A DNA stretch of 64,000 bases, taken from contig OW386288.2 of the NCBI GenBank assembly GCA_936432065.2, positions 17,224,706 through 17,288,705 on the forward strand. Reading direction: 5' to 3'. This DNA is from Rutpela maculata (taxonomy: Eukaryota > Arthropoda > Insecta > Coleoptera > Cerambycidae). Shown here one piece after another: positions 46,276 through 58,339 of this stretch. Position 1 is the first letter of the stretch; the number at the start of each line of letters is the position of its first letter. A program made the position numbers and the translations under genes. Under the pieces are notes generated by a model. That model made no database searches. It was given only the letters and a program-made list of their open reading frames with translations, and was not told where the DNA came from.

Positions 46276-47734
46276 ACAAGCTGATTTTTATATAAAATCA
46301 ATGATTATATACTGAGGTTTCAAAATCCCAAAGCCGTCAAAAAACGTCATCTTCAAAAGGGCATTAAAGTTAAAAAACGAGAGAAGCATATGGTGAGGGG
46401 AGAAAAATTGTGATTTTTTGGTATATTTTTCATAAAAGGTTTTGTAGAGGAAACATTTTGTAATAATTTTCAAATGTTATGTTATGCATTAGGTCTTACG
46501 AGAGAACGAAACTTAAAACTGCAATATCTCGGTTTGAAATGTCTCAAAATTTAATTCAATTTAGAAAACTTTTGAATCTCCATCGTGTTATCTCCGAAAT
46601 GAAACCACAAATCAAAATTTTGTACTTTTAAGAAAAATTTGCTTTATCCTTTCCGAACGTAATGGCGTATGATTTATAATCTTCCCACACCCTTCCGCGC
46701 ATTCCTGTTTCCCACTCATCGAGGGATGTTCTTTGCCTGCTTTAAGGGTTAGTCTTGCTGTGCAAACTCAATACCGTTGGCAGATTTCTCTTCTCTCAGA
46801 TTGAAAAACTCCAGAGTGCATCTTTCCAGTCTTTCAAGTTCTTCGAATACTTCTTGTGAATTTGGGGGTGGTTTCAACCCCTCAGACGGATACGGGAAAA
46901 GCAGTTGAGAGCTGTTCTGCACAGTGTACTGCGACCATTGCGCAGTAAAAACAGGAAAAATTTGCTCTCCCACATCTTCCTCCACCTCCGTCCAGCAGAG
47001 GGTAGTTTTCACCCTTCTAGGGTGTTGGTTTTTTGGCTGTGTTCACCCTTCACCATGTCTCCCTTGCATTCTCAAGAGCTTGTAAGCTAGAAGCTTTCAT
47101 GACGCAGATCTATGTCCGTAAGGGTATAGAAGGAGTGTAGAAGGCATACCAACCCCTTCGAGGGGGCGAGGGTGGTGTCACGTCCTTGGCAATAATAAAT
47201 GAGAGCACAAGGGTTGCGAAGTGCCCATTCATACTCCTTTCCGTAATGATACTGATATTCATAACTTTACCTCCATTTTAGGGATATTTTTGGCTCCACA
47301 GAAATTTAAGGGGGTATACGAATTTTTTTGACCTCGGATTCAGATTCAGCGTCGAAAAATACATAGGAATACCATGGTCAGTCGTCCAGATCACGACTCT
47401 TTTTTTGTGGGGCTGTGTAATACGATGAAGACACAAAAATTTTCTAAATTGAATTAACTTTTGAGGCAGTTCAAACCGAGATATTGCGGTTTTAAGTTTA
47501 GTTCTCCCGTAAGGTCCAACGTATAATATATTATTTGGAAATTATTTAAACATATTTCCGGTACAAAACCTTTTATGAAAAATATTTCAAAAAGTCGCAA
47601 TTTATCTCTTCTTTGCCGCTATATGCTTAACTCGTTTTTTGATCATAATCCTCTTGAACATGGCATTTTTTGACGGCTTCGAGATTTTGAAACAGCAGTA
47701 TATCATTAATTTTATATAAAATTCAGCTTGTAAC
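46276..47734 (-). mobile_element. Foldback element with an unknown frame
   Basis: Inverted arms of roughly 300 bp begin TTACAAGCTGATTTTTATAT and contain TTTTTTGACGGCTTTGG-like, AACCTTTTATGAAAAATATT (inverse) and TAAAACTGCAATATCTCGGT blocks. The arms are diverged. Between them is a GC-richer interior (46620-47300) with one frame on the minus strand. Target duplication not resolved. Confidence 0.65.
46749..47012 (-). other. Unidentified 87-codon frame inside the foldback
   Basis: Contains GEQIFPVFTAQWSQYTVQNS, LLFPYPSEGLKPPPNSQEVF and EELERLERCTLEFFNL. The composition and the amphipathic C-terminal helix look like a real protein piece, and it fills the element interior. I do not recognise the family. 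It is probably an element-encoded remnant. Confidence 0.4.
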
Positions 47735-48309
47735 AACGAAACCCGCACGAAAGTCACAACAAGCGTATTAATGCACTCTACTATAAGAGCTACAGACGAA
47801 AGAAAAATGCTATAGTGTATTCCACAAATATTTCATCGATACAAAAAAGCTCGCAAAAAAGCATAAAGGATGCCGACCGCTTCTAGTTAGTGTACCGCCC
47901 GCCGGTCCAATTTGACAACGCTACCACGTTGACCACCAACCTATCATAATTCCGGTAGAGAAAATTTAAACCAATTATATTCAGTGGGAGTGGCCTACAT
48001 TTTTGTTCGGAAATATGTGACCATTTTTTTTGTGATGATAATAAAGAAGCCGAACACTTTTATGACCTTTTATGTAAATAGACTGAAATTGATACAGGTC
48101 GGTACCTTTTACGATTTTTTGCGAACTTTTTTATATCGCTGGATTATCGTGGGTACAAACTATACTTTTCTATTTTTTTATTTTTTTTTTAAGTGATAAA
48201 TATTAATACGAAATATATCATCGGTATGATGTAAATTATGTTTAAATGTCTAATTTAGAGTTTAATTAAAATATATTTACAGAACTATATATAATTTACA
48301 TGTTAAACA

Positions 48310-48590
48310 GAAATAAAATTATATAAAAAAAGTATTTTTAAGAAAAAGCTTTTATCTGAAAAAATTACTAAAAAGTAAAAATAATTTTTTTTAAATTCAT
48401 ACACATGGAAACCAAAAGCTTTGGGGGCGGTCATATAGTGATATTGCATAGTTACTTTGCTCAATTGACCACCCCCAAAGCTTTTGGTTTCCATGTGTAT
48501 GAATTTAAAAAAAATTATTTTTACTTTTTAGTAGTTTTTTCAGATAAAAGCTTTTTCTTAAAAATACTTTTTTTATATAATTTTATTTTT
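48310..48590. repeat. Long near-perfect hairpin
   Basis: Arms of about 124 bp (48310-48433 and 48466-48590) with a 32-nt loop. The tip reads CATACACATGGAAACCAAAA then GCTTTGGGGG and its inverse. Both arms therefore give almost the same short peptide in opposite directions. Confidence 0.9.
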
Positions 48591-48654
48591 TACTTTTTAG
48601 TCCACTTATTTTACAAACAGACAGACAAAACCCTTTCATTTGCCACCGCCATCC

Positions 48655-49017
48655 TTTCCCTCTCCCGTCTTCTCACCTCTCTAACACTACTTCCCACCCT
48701 TTTCCCACCTCTTTCCACCACTTCCCCTGCCCTTTCCCATCTCTCCCCACCTCTTTCCATCCTATTCTCACCTCTTCCCACCCCTTTCCCACCTCTCCCC
48801 CTGCCCTTCCCCACCTCTCTCCACCTCTTTCCACCCTATTCCCACCTTTTCCCGCCCCTTCCAACCTCTTTCCTACCTCGTCCCATTCCTTCCTCATCTC
48901 TTCCCACCCCTTCCTCACCTCTTCCCACCGCTTCCCCACCTCTTCCCACTCCTTTCTCACCCTTCCCATCTCTTCCCACTTCTTCCCACCTCTTCCCATC
49001 CCTTCCCCACCTCTCCC
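48655..49017. repeat. Polypyrimidine minisatellite
   Basis: About 360 bp almost free of G on this strand, made of variants of CCCACCTCTTTCCACC and TTCCCACCTCTTCCC, with a unit of roughly 12-13 bp. Long frames on both strands here are low-complexity artefacts. Confidence 0.9.
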
Positions 49018-49018
49018 A

Positions 49019-49407
49019 CGTCCGCCATATTGAATTTAGAATGACGTCACACACTTTATTGTATTTTACTCATCAATCCCTTTCATTTGACACCCATATC
49101 AACGGGGTTGTGACTAAAAAGCAGATCCGCCATCTTGGGACGTCCGCCATATTGGATTTGGAATTACGTCATATTGTTTATCGTATTTTACTCTTCAAAC
49201 CCTTTCATTTGATACCCATATCAGGGGGGTTGTGACTAAAAAGCCGATCCACCATCTTGGGACGTCCGCCATATTGGATTTAGAATGACGTCACATTGTT
49301 TATCGTATTTTACTCGTCAAACTCTTTCATTTGATACCCATATCAGGGAGGTTGTGACTAAAAAGCCGATCCGCCATCTTGGGACGTCCGCCATATTGGA
49401 TTTAGAC
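49019..49407. repeat. 122-bp tandem repeat, three copies plus a partial
   Basis: CGTCCGCCATATTG recurs at 49019, 49141, 49263 and 49385, exactly 122 bp apart. Each unit carries GAATGACGTCAC-like, CCCTTTCATTTGA.ACCCATA and GACTAAAAAGC.GATCC blocks. It is inversely related to 32560-33180. Confidence 0.92.
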
Positions 49408-49614
49408 CGATAATGGCTATACTACATTGCATTGTCACCGGACTTATATACGTGTGCCAAATTTCAAAGCTCTAGCTTAATTAGAACTAGTCGAAATTCA
49501 GCTTGCAAGATTTGACCTAAACCAACAAACAAACATACAAACAAACGTTGCAAGTTAAATAAAAGCTTTTAAAAAAAATAATAAAACTTTTCAGGTATTG
49601 AGGTATTAAATATA

Positions 49615-52600
49615 TAGTCGGGGGGTATACCTGATGAAATATACACTCCGTGGGAAATTTCATGATGAAATTGTGAGAGTAAGTTTAATACATTCCTTAT
49701 GCCCTCCATAATCATACCTTACCAGGTGCTTTGCTTGAATTTGTGGCAGACGGCCTATATAGCGTCATATATTCAAGATGACGGCCACCCCAGACATCAT
49801 CGGAAGTTCTCGATTATAACAGTTGATAGGCCCACCCTAGCAATATTTTGTACTGAATCTTTTTTGTTCTAAATAAAATTTTAAACAAAAACAGTTTTTG
49901 TGGTATAACCTACCGGTTATCAGTTATAGCCAGTTAAAAAGTGTATTAACCAATTTTTAATTTTTTGTTTTAAAGGATTTTTAGATTTTTGGGTTGAAAA
50001 CTAACAACTAGTTGAGAAATTAATATTTATTTCAATATTTTTATTGAATTAATTGTAATGTTGTATTGCATGTAAAATGTTTTCAACTTAATACTCTTCA
50101 TCTGAAAGGTCATCGATATCAAAATGGTGGCCATGATTCTCCCATGTCTTCATCACTTCCACACATATAAAGCTTAGTGCATAAACTGTTTTGGGATTTA
50201 CATTTACAGGATACACCACATTTCCCTTTTACATATGAACACCGAATTGATTTTAAAATGGTTTCAGGTGCACAAAGAAGTGTTGATAGATTAGGGTGCT
50301 GCTGGTCAGCAAGATGCTATTGCATAACCTCGTAATGTGCTTTACGAATAAAAGGAGATAGTGACACTTTTTTAGGAGGCAGATTTTCACTTTGCCTCTT
50401 GTGCTTGGAGAACATCAAACAACGAAGCTCCCCAATTTCTGAAATCTTTGTCTCTGGTGTATATACGTTACGAATAAATTTTTCAATGATAGTTTCAGGT
50501 TTCAGCTTCATCCCCGAATTCTTCAATGGATCCAAGTTTCCCAAACATGTCATTATCTGCGGTCTTATAAACCTTCCAAAACCATGATATACCCTTCGTT
50601 GCAAGTGAACTTGTGATATCATATCCTGAAAGAGCATGCAGACCTAGTAACCCTTTCATCTTTTCCGGTTCTAATGCGGTGCAAATTCCGCCATCGTCAA
50701 TCATTCTTTGATTATTTCCTATACCAGTGACAAACATTCTTAGACATGTAAAATATTTTAACCACCACAATGCTAGTGAAAATACATCTGTATCAGGCGA
50801 ATATATATGAATCACAGTAGCTCCTTTTCGGGAGGCAAAAAGGCAATGCAGTATTATTTTAACGTCAACTTCTTCATAACTGCATTGAAGTTCACTTACG
50901 TCACTTCCTAATGACGATTTGGTTTCAGTCCTCCAGCTTACGATTAGGCTTCTCTCAATATTGCGTGCGTACAACAAAGCTTTTTTCGCAAGATACGCTG
51001 TTTTTTTTTATATGACAAATGAGGGATTTCATGTGTATATTTGCAATGTTTGTGGAGTCGGTTATTTTGTACTCGATGGGTGTTACTGTAGATATCCTTT
51101 TATATCATATCGCAGATTTAAGAGAATTTTCAAGATATGTGTCAAATACCAAGTGAATTTCATCATGTTTTAAAAGAGTTCCCTTGATATTGTTAAACTC
51201 CAAAGCTAGATCAGTGCATGTTTTAACCTGCACTGATTTTTTCAACGATTGCAGCTTTGCCATTTCATCAAGTACAGCGACACAGTGGAATGTTGCGTTC
51301 AGATGCTCTGTTATATTTGAGTCCACCATAGGTACAGACAAAGAAGTTTGTACAGTATTATCAATTTTTTCAGGGTGTTGCTCTTCTAAGATCATCATTA
51401 GTTTAGATTTATTTGTAGACAACTTCATTGATTCATCCAGATTAAATATGGAGAACAGAACTGCCGAAAATGCATAATTACTTAATGATGTTTTTAGTTC
51501 AATATCTTCTCGATATAACTAGCAAGCGTGTGAATAATGATTGGTCGAATTGTACTACAGTGTCAGCTAACTTTGTTGTTTTGAGTGTAGCTTTACATAA
51601 ATTAAGTTTTCCTTTCTACATTGGGTCGCAGAAATTCATACTGTCAGTTTCAATTCGGTTTTTTTTTAAGGCGGTGTACATTTCATTTTTCTAAAATGCT
51701 CAGTGTACCATGAAATACACACTTTGTTGTTATGTTGATCAGTTCATTGCCTTCATATGTTATAGGATTGGTCGATATTCTGATAGTGTTATAGATATAT
51801 TGCACATTTACTAGTGAAATATTTTGTCGAACTCCTCTATATGTTTCCTTAAATATATAAGGAATAAGAAACCAGACTGCAACCAACAGCTATTCTCCGG
51901 ACTAATGCCCCGCCGAGCGCTGAATTACGAGTTACAAGCCTGGCCGCGTTAAGTACAATAACTATGTATTGCCACAAAACGCTAAGTTTCGATTGTAACA
52001 GACACCAGCCGAAAGACTTATTCCCATTCAAAGGAGCTCTCGTGCCAGCCACCTCATACCACTTGCAGACTGCAGTTTCGAGCTATTGGCTCTCGTCAGT
52101 GCAAGGTAGGTCTGAGACGGCTGTAACGAGGCATTTGTTCACTCTTGGTACATGACGAGATTTATAAAATCACGACATGCAACAAAAATGACAGGCTCCA
52201 TCTAGCGGCAGATATCCATTACAATCGAAACAGCAGTAGCCCTGACATGGGCACAGTTAGTAGATATTGCACATGTTCATGTCGCTTTCCTCCAGATCGT
52301 GTCGAATGGTGGTGTTTTGTTTTTACTTCTTCTGCAATTCCAATCATTGCTTTGGTTTCTGTAGAAAGTCTTGCCAGCTCAGGAGAGGTAAAAAAGAATC
52401 GTGTTAAAGTATTTTGTTGTGTTATGTTAATTTGAAATGATACGATACAAAACACCTAAATGATAAAAGATATCGATAAATTCCTAAGGACCTTCTTTAT
52501 AAAAAATTTCCTTGTAAATAAAAAAGGTTCAGTACAAAACATTGATAGGATGGCTCTGTCAAAAGTTCTAATCGAGAACTTCCGATGATGTCTGGGGGGG

Positions 52601-52762
52601 GGGGCGCCATCTTGGATATATGACGTCATATCGGCCGTCTGTCACAAAATCAAGCAAAGCACCTGGTAAGGCATGATTATGGAAGGCATAAGGAATGTAT
52701 TAGTATTGGTCCCACAATTTCATCATCAAATTTCCCACGGGATGTGTTACGCCCCCCGACTA
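49615..52762 (-). mobile_element. TIR transposon with nuclease-like gene, element 5
   Basis: 3148 bp. Ends TAGTCGGGGGGTATACC and, from the right, TAGTCGGGGGGCGTAACAC. The arms of about 300 bp share CATTCCTTATGCC, CTTACCAGGTGCTTTGCTTG and GACATCATCGGAAGTTCTCG. The 3-bp repeat ATA lies on each side (49612-49614 and 52763-52765); in this AT context 5 bp also match. The gene is on the minus strand at the left. The right third (51480-52440) has no recognisable protein. Confidence 0.85.
50119..51477 (-). pseudogene. Nuclease-like family, copy 5
   Basis: Read from 51477: FSIFNLDESMKLSTNKSKLM, then HLVFDTYLENSLKSA (the VFDxY motif), RNIERSLIVSWRTE, CSYEEVDVKIILHCLFASRK, SPDTDVFSLALWWLKYF and GLLGLHALSGYDITSSLATK. 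After a frame change come KFIRNVYTPETKISEIGELR, LPPKKVSLSPFIRKAHYEVM, a stop after MQ, HLADQQHP and a diverged cysteine tail (CSYVKGKCGVSCKCKSQNSL...C...C) ending at 50119. The GLHALSGxDxT signature groups it with copy 3. One frameshift near 50500-50640 and a TAG in the tail break it. The N-terminal boundary is uncertain. Confidence 0.75.
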
Positions 52763-53031
52763 ATATATTTTTAAAAACAGACTATTTATTTTATGCCTAG
52801 TACAGCGTACATGCGTTTCATGTATAACTTATAGAATATAATAGAATGGAATAAGTTTATTTAACAAATTGATCTACTACAATGTAATTGTTAAAAACTG
52901 AAACATGATCCATTTTCAATCTATTCCGACTGGCCTATTGAACATTTTTGACAATAATCTCGTATGAAGAAGATATAGCAAGTAAGGCTTGTCTGCAAGG
53001 GCGGATCTGGACCTTGAGCTTGGGGGTGTAA

Positions 53032-54893
53032 TGTTGTAGAACTCTCCAAAATCGTCCAAAGTTGAAGACGGAATCAAAATTCGACTTAGGCAAAAATTTC
53101 ATTTAAGGCCATTTTTAAGAGTCTGCAGGGGCACAGATCAGTCCATAAGAACCGTTTTGGGTTCTATAAGGCGTTAGAAATGACCAGGTGAAAATTCGAA
53201 GAAACACCGAATTTTCACTTAGCAAAAATGTTTTTGGTTCAGGATATGAGAGCAAAAGTATATAATGACAAAGATTTATGAATAATATACTTTTTCAAAG
53301 GTACCACAAATTGGACTTTGAAAAATAATATTTTTGAAAAGGCGTCGAAATTTGGCTCAAGAATCGATTCATCGAAAGTACGCCAAAATTTCACTTGCAG
53401 ACTAATTTTTCAAAACTGCGTTGAAATTTGGCTTGAAAATCGATTTTTCAAAAGTACGCCAAAATTTCACCCGCAGATTAATTTTTCAAAACTACCTTGA
53501 AATTTGGCTTGAAAATTGATTTTTCAAAAGTACGCCGAAATTGAGATTTTTCAAAAGTACCACAAAGCCAGTTTAAAAAGTACCACGAAAATATACTTTG
53601 AAATATTTTTTATTTTTTATTCCTCCACTAAAGACATTGACCTTTGATGTACGGTCATTGAAAGCCCAATTCTAAAGTATGAGCATAAACTTTTAGCGAT
53701 GCACTGCATCTAAAAGGCAAATTAGAAAATTTTGACAAAGCCGGCATAGTGCCGATAAGCAAAAATTGATAAAAATCAATGCACATGTACAAGGTCGGTT
53801 TCTCGCATAGAAAGAGTTGGGATTGACTCAGCGGCTCGCAATTTGGTCGAGCGCGTTGAGTGGTCCAGACAAAGCAATGGTAGGAAAGCCCATAGCAGGG
53901 CTTTCCAAATGACAAAGTTACAGAGGAAAACGCCTTGTGCATAAAAAACCAAAAATTCAATTTTGCTTAAAAGTCGCTCGAAGGTGGGTAGCTGCCATAT
54001 CGATAATATTGAACAACTGCATAGGAGCAAGTAAATCGTGGACTGATCGAACGCCATTAAACTTATGCAGTTATAACTCCTCACGAATGTGTTTGAGTAC
54101 GTGAATCTCCACGATACAAGAACTTTAAAGCTAAGTAGTCTCTAGCGAAGCTAAATTCATTTAGTAAAACTTTTTTAAGTTAATATCAGTCAGCCGTAAT
54201 CATGAATTACAAATAGTCTCAGACTTCTCTAAAAAGCTCGCATTTTGATTCTGAGAAGGTATGTATGAATCTTTTCTACCTAATCGATCGTTAGCGTAAG
54301 CGCTCTCGCTTGTATGGTCTGAAAGCCATTACCTTGATTGGGGAAGGCACGATTCTTATCTTGAGAATTTTGTATAACCATTTCTGTTAAATAAACGGAT
54401 TCTTTGAACTATTGTTTCTTAATTGATCTTGAGGCCTGTTGACGGTCTATAATCCCTGGAACATTCGTATAGAAAACCGGATGCGTCGAGTTAATTCACA
54501 TTAACATTCGACCTTCTGGTTGCTTTACGGAGGTTCGATAGGGATTTTTTATGCGTTTTTTGAGAAATAGAGTTCGTTATTAACAGACCAAAACGTGGTT
54601 TCCACTTACAAAAATTAATCCCTCCGCAGAGAAATTCTTCGGTTGGGATTTTTATATGCAAAAATTCAGGAAATTAAGAGGTACCTAAACCCCTAACGAG
54701 GGAATTCAGGTCCAGAGAGAGCGTCATTACCGATGTGTGGTAGTGCAGTCTTGGTCCATTATCCGGCTATCGAAGTTCATCTTATCTCGAACCCGCCTGG
54801 GAGGTAGAAGAACGGGGTAATACGCGACTGGCGCCCCCTGAGAAATAAATTGGTGTCGCGTCATTTTGACGCCCGGTAGTGCGTTCTTCTACA
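53032..54893. mobile_element. Solo LTR, about 1.86 kb
   Basis: Begins TGTTGTAGAACTC and ends GCGTTCTTCTACA, the TG...CA form. It carries the short inverted TGTAGAA/TTCTACA and is flanked by the 4-bp repeat GTAA (53028-53031 and 54894-54897). A GTTAAATAAACGGATTCTTT stretch near 54390 could be its poly(A) signal. No internal gag/pol, no second LTR and no primer site are seen, hence solo. It is too long for a quick class call (gypsy or BEL). Confidence 0.7.
53345..53560. repeat. 76-bp tandem repeat inside the LTR
   Basis: TTGAAATTTGGCTTGAAAAT recurs at 53345, 53421 and 53497, exactly 76 bp apart, with CAAAAGTACGCCAAAATTTC in each unit. Two full units and a partial third. Confidence 0.85.
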
Positions 54894-55404
54894 GTAACAC
54901 TGAACCCAAAATTTTTTGATGAGCGGTGGGGAGAAATCCGAAAAAAATTTTTTGAAGAGCGGGGGAAGAAATCCAAAAAAAAATTTTTTTCGTTCCAAAA
55001 TTTTTTTGAAAAGCAGGGGGCAAAAACCTAAAAAATAAAATTTTAAAATGAAAGTTTCTTGGGGGGGTAATTAGCCTGTTAAAAAATTTTAAAACAAAAG
55101 TTGATGATTTACAGAATCCTGGGGGAGGGGGGGGGGGGGGGGGGGGGTAATTACCCCGTTACCCCCCCCCCCATAAATCCGCGCCTGCTTGTCTGGTTTT
55201 TCCAAAAAGGTTAAAATATTTAATAGGCACTTCTTATATAAAAGAGAAAATTTTCGCAAAACTTTATTTCCCTAGGGACGTTATGAAAAATAACGAAGCG
55301 TTGCCAACAAGTATTTGGTACATAAAGCGTCACTTACGATCGACAAAACAATGGAATTAGCGTATACTTACGAGGGAGGTATGAATAAAAATTTATTTTA
55401 TTGC

Positions 55405-55540
55405 CATGGATATTCCAAGCATCGCTACCTTTACTATTTGCTTAGCAAATATGAAGTCTTACTCGAATAATTATAGTTTTCCGCTAGTTTTTCTCAAGTT
55501 TTTTTTTTTTTTTTAGTTTAATGATTCATGGGTATGACGA
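55405..55540. repeat. Inverted repeat, right partner of 44670-44806
   Basis: GATATTCCAAGCATCGCTAC ... TTTAATGATTCATGGGT, the inverse of the left copy apart from a poly(T) expansion. Confidence 0.7.
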
Positions 55541-57290
55541 AAAATATAATATGCACCACGGGTCATACAGTGCGATTTTTTGGTCTCGAATACTTGCAAA
55601 CCTCAACCCTACGGGCCTCGGATTGCAAAATGTATTATCGACCAAGAAAAGTGCACTTACGACCCTCGATACATAAATAACTATTGAAATCCGCTATATC
55701 TGTGGTCACTGATACTATTTTGTTTTACCAAATGATTTCAGTACAATTTTTAAGTAAACTATCGATTCACCGGGATTTTTCGGAACATTGACTTCTGGTT
55801 TTCCAAGTATAATCATGTGATTAAGGGGAAGGTAATTACACATATTTAAAACCCACTTATCATATTATCGGTAGTCTGTTGTCAAACGACAGTGACCTGG
55901 AAAAAAATTAATAACATTTTATAACTTAAACTTTGTTTGTTTATTTATTCATAGTCTTCAACAAAGATTAAGATCATGCGCCAAGTATTTCATTTGGTCA
56001 AAAAATTTATTTTCTTAATAAACATTTTTTGACTAAATGGTGCATAACATATTTACATCTCATTTTTGTATAATAGAGAGAAAAATAATAAAGATTTTTG
56101 AGATTTCAGTCAAATCACGAAAACTAATTTTGATTAAATTACTAATCTAATCTCTTCTTGTTATGTTGGTCTGCGAGTTTATACATTATACTTAATCAAG
56201 GCATCTCATCAGTGGCATCAGTTAGCAATAATTTCTAAACTATGCACTTGACCTTGTAAAGATCAGTATTTGGTCGAAACTGACAGCAATCATGGATTTC
56301 GTACAGTTACGTTTGGAACTTATTAACAAATATGTTGTTTGGGTTTGTAGTACAGTATCTATTCTAGAGGTAAAAAATATATAAAACTTCGGAATAATTT
56401 CATATGTAATGATAATTTTTCTTTATGGGTTATTATTGTAGTAAAAGGTATCGTCTTCAGTTTCTATATGATCCGGATATTTGCTCTTACCCTCAAGGGT
56501 GAAAACCACCCTAAATTTGAATATTGAATATTTGAAAAAGTGTTACTAATTTATTTTTGCAACGTAGGATAGTTATGCTTTTGCTAACATGGCGGATGGA
56601 ATTTTTTTCTAAAACAAGTGTTTTAAAAGGACAAAATAAATTGAGCATGTAGGTGATGCAATATATTGACGAAAAATAGCAGTTTTGAAAAAAAAGCAAT
56701 TACTTAGCAATTACAATAACAAAATGGCGGTATTGTGTTAAAAAGATATATGAAAACCCTCATTGAATCGGCCATAACTTTTTTATTTTTTGCGATGTAG
56801 AAACAAACAAAAAATCATTTAAAGATTTCTTAAGTATCTTTAATTTTGTTCCTTAGAATTTGTGTCACAGTTTCTATGTTATTCAACGTTTTAAACAAAA
56901 TATTTCAACACAAATATATAAAAAAAAAACAAATTCATTCTCAGTTTGTAAGCTTCATTTTTGATGTCCACTATATTTTCTCTAAAGCGTTGATTGAAGG
57001 GTAGACTTTTCACTCAACGTCTAAAGCTAATATTTTTTGAGATATTTGCAGAGAAACAAAAAATGTTACAGTTTAAAATGCATTTTTTTTAAGCAAGCTG
57101 TAAGCGGACGAAAAAATTTGAGCGCCTAGATCATACTATATCTTAACGAAATACAGTATAGAGAATATATATTTTTTTAACTATTAACTACTTACATTAA
57201 CAAAACGGCGGGGTTTTCGTTAAAAAAATGTGAAAAAGTACATTGTTTCTATCATAATTTCTTTGTTTTTTATGCTATAGAAATAGAAAA
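55541..57290. other. No gene recognised
   Basis: AT-rich, short frames only. The stretch 56420-56600 (GTAGTAAAAGGTATCGTCTT, AGTTTCTATATG, GAATATTTGAAAAAGTG) resembles 37490-37680 in the protease homologue intron, so it is another dispersed repeat. Confidence 0.4.
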
Positions 57291-57291
57291 A

Positions 57292-57987
57292 AAAACCGCT
57301 GCCCAAGGAATCACTACTTCCACATCCAGATTTTTTATCCAAGTCACTCACAACGAAAATATTTTGTATGTGGAAATAATTATTTAAAGAACTTTAATAA
57401 TATAATATTTGAAATCCTCTACCCCAAAAACCCATAAAACGATACCCCACATCGGTAGCGGGGTGGGGGTGGTGATAGAGGGTGGTAGTGGGGGTGGATG
57501 AAGTAAAAAAATATTTTGAGGTTTCTGGTTCTTGTACACACACTAAATCACATTTTTTTTCATCCCCTTTAATAATAGGGTGGGGGTGGTAATGGGGGTG
57601 GCTAATGCCAAAATTTTTTTTGAGACCTTAGATTCTTTTGTATATACTAAATACCAATTTTATGGACTCTTACTTGCTTGATTTACCTATTTACCCCAAA
57701 TTTACCCCAATTTACCCCCCAACCCTTCGACGGAACAAGATGAAAATATAATCTAGTTCTAGATCTCGTTAAAGTACATATGTGTACCAAATTTCAAGTC
57801 AATATCTCAAACGGTTCCAGAGTAAACGTGCGCACAAAAAAAAAGTTACAGACCGACAAACAGACAGAAATTTTTCTCTCGCTCAAACTTAAAATCTCGA
57901 CGTTTCGTGACATTCTAAGCCTATTTGAACAATAAAAATTTTTAAAAATTTTTTTGTCGTTACTATGCTTCCACTGGACGTGGAAGT
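57292..57987 (-). repeat. Dispersed repeat family A, copy 7 (full length)
   Basis: AAACCGCTGCCCAAGGAATC ... CTTCCACTGGACGTGGAAGTA, about 696 bp, with all family A blocks. One of the two best copies for setting the family length. Confidence 0.85.
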
Positions 57988-58339
57988 AATAATCATTTGA
58001 AAGCCTAATTAATAGTGTTTCATTTTAAAATTAATTTTTGAAAGATAAAAACATCTGAGAGTAGGGTGGAACTACCCCAAATACATATTTCATATCTTAG
58101 TCTAGTCTTAGCGAGTTATCAGTCTTATGACGGTAGTCTATACAACAGAGGTACATGGTACGTAATATCCACGTGCTTTCTCGATAAGTTGTCGTAAATC
58201 CAATATTTGTTCCCAAAACTTGCTTGCTCAAAAGAAATGCGTCAATGTGTTGAGGTCTGGATTTTAAGATATATATGGCCTTAATTAATGCCAGCAATTT
58301 GTAATTGTCACAGCCATCTTTTATTCCCTTTTAATGAAG

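Larger units (their letters stand above)
52996..55187. mobile_element. hAT-type MITE family C, copy 2, split by a solo LTR
   Basis: Starts CAAGGGCGGATCTGGACC, ends AAATCCGCGCCTG, and is flanked by CTTGTCTG (8 bp, 52988-52995 and 55188-55195). Without the LTR it is about 330 bp, like copy 1. A G run of more than 20 bases is present near 55120-55147. Confidence 0.88.

Noticed and set aside
48611..49054. Gly/Glu-rich frames on the minus strand
   Set aside because: They are the complement of the same polypyrimidine tract, open in all three frames because of its composition.
48405..49235. Longest open frame of the window (276 codons, +)
   Set aside because: It runs through a hairpin arm, the polypyrimidine minisatellite and the 122-bp repeat. 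The proline/serine/leucine-rich translation is low complexity.
49019..49407. CRISPR-like array
   Set aside because: The 122-bp units are tandem with no unique spacers and the DNA is eukaryotic.
53655..54084. Two overlapping minus-strand frames of about 100 codons
   Set aside because: They lie inside the solo LTR, match no family, and both end without supporting signals.
54722..54893. Primer-binding site and start of an LTR element interior
   Set aside because: TGGCGCCCCCTG recalls a primer site, but it lies inside the segment bounded by the GTAA duplication, before the CA terminus. A solo LTR explains it better.
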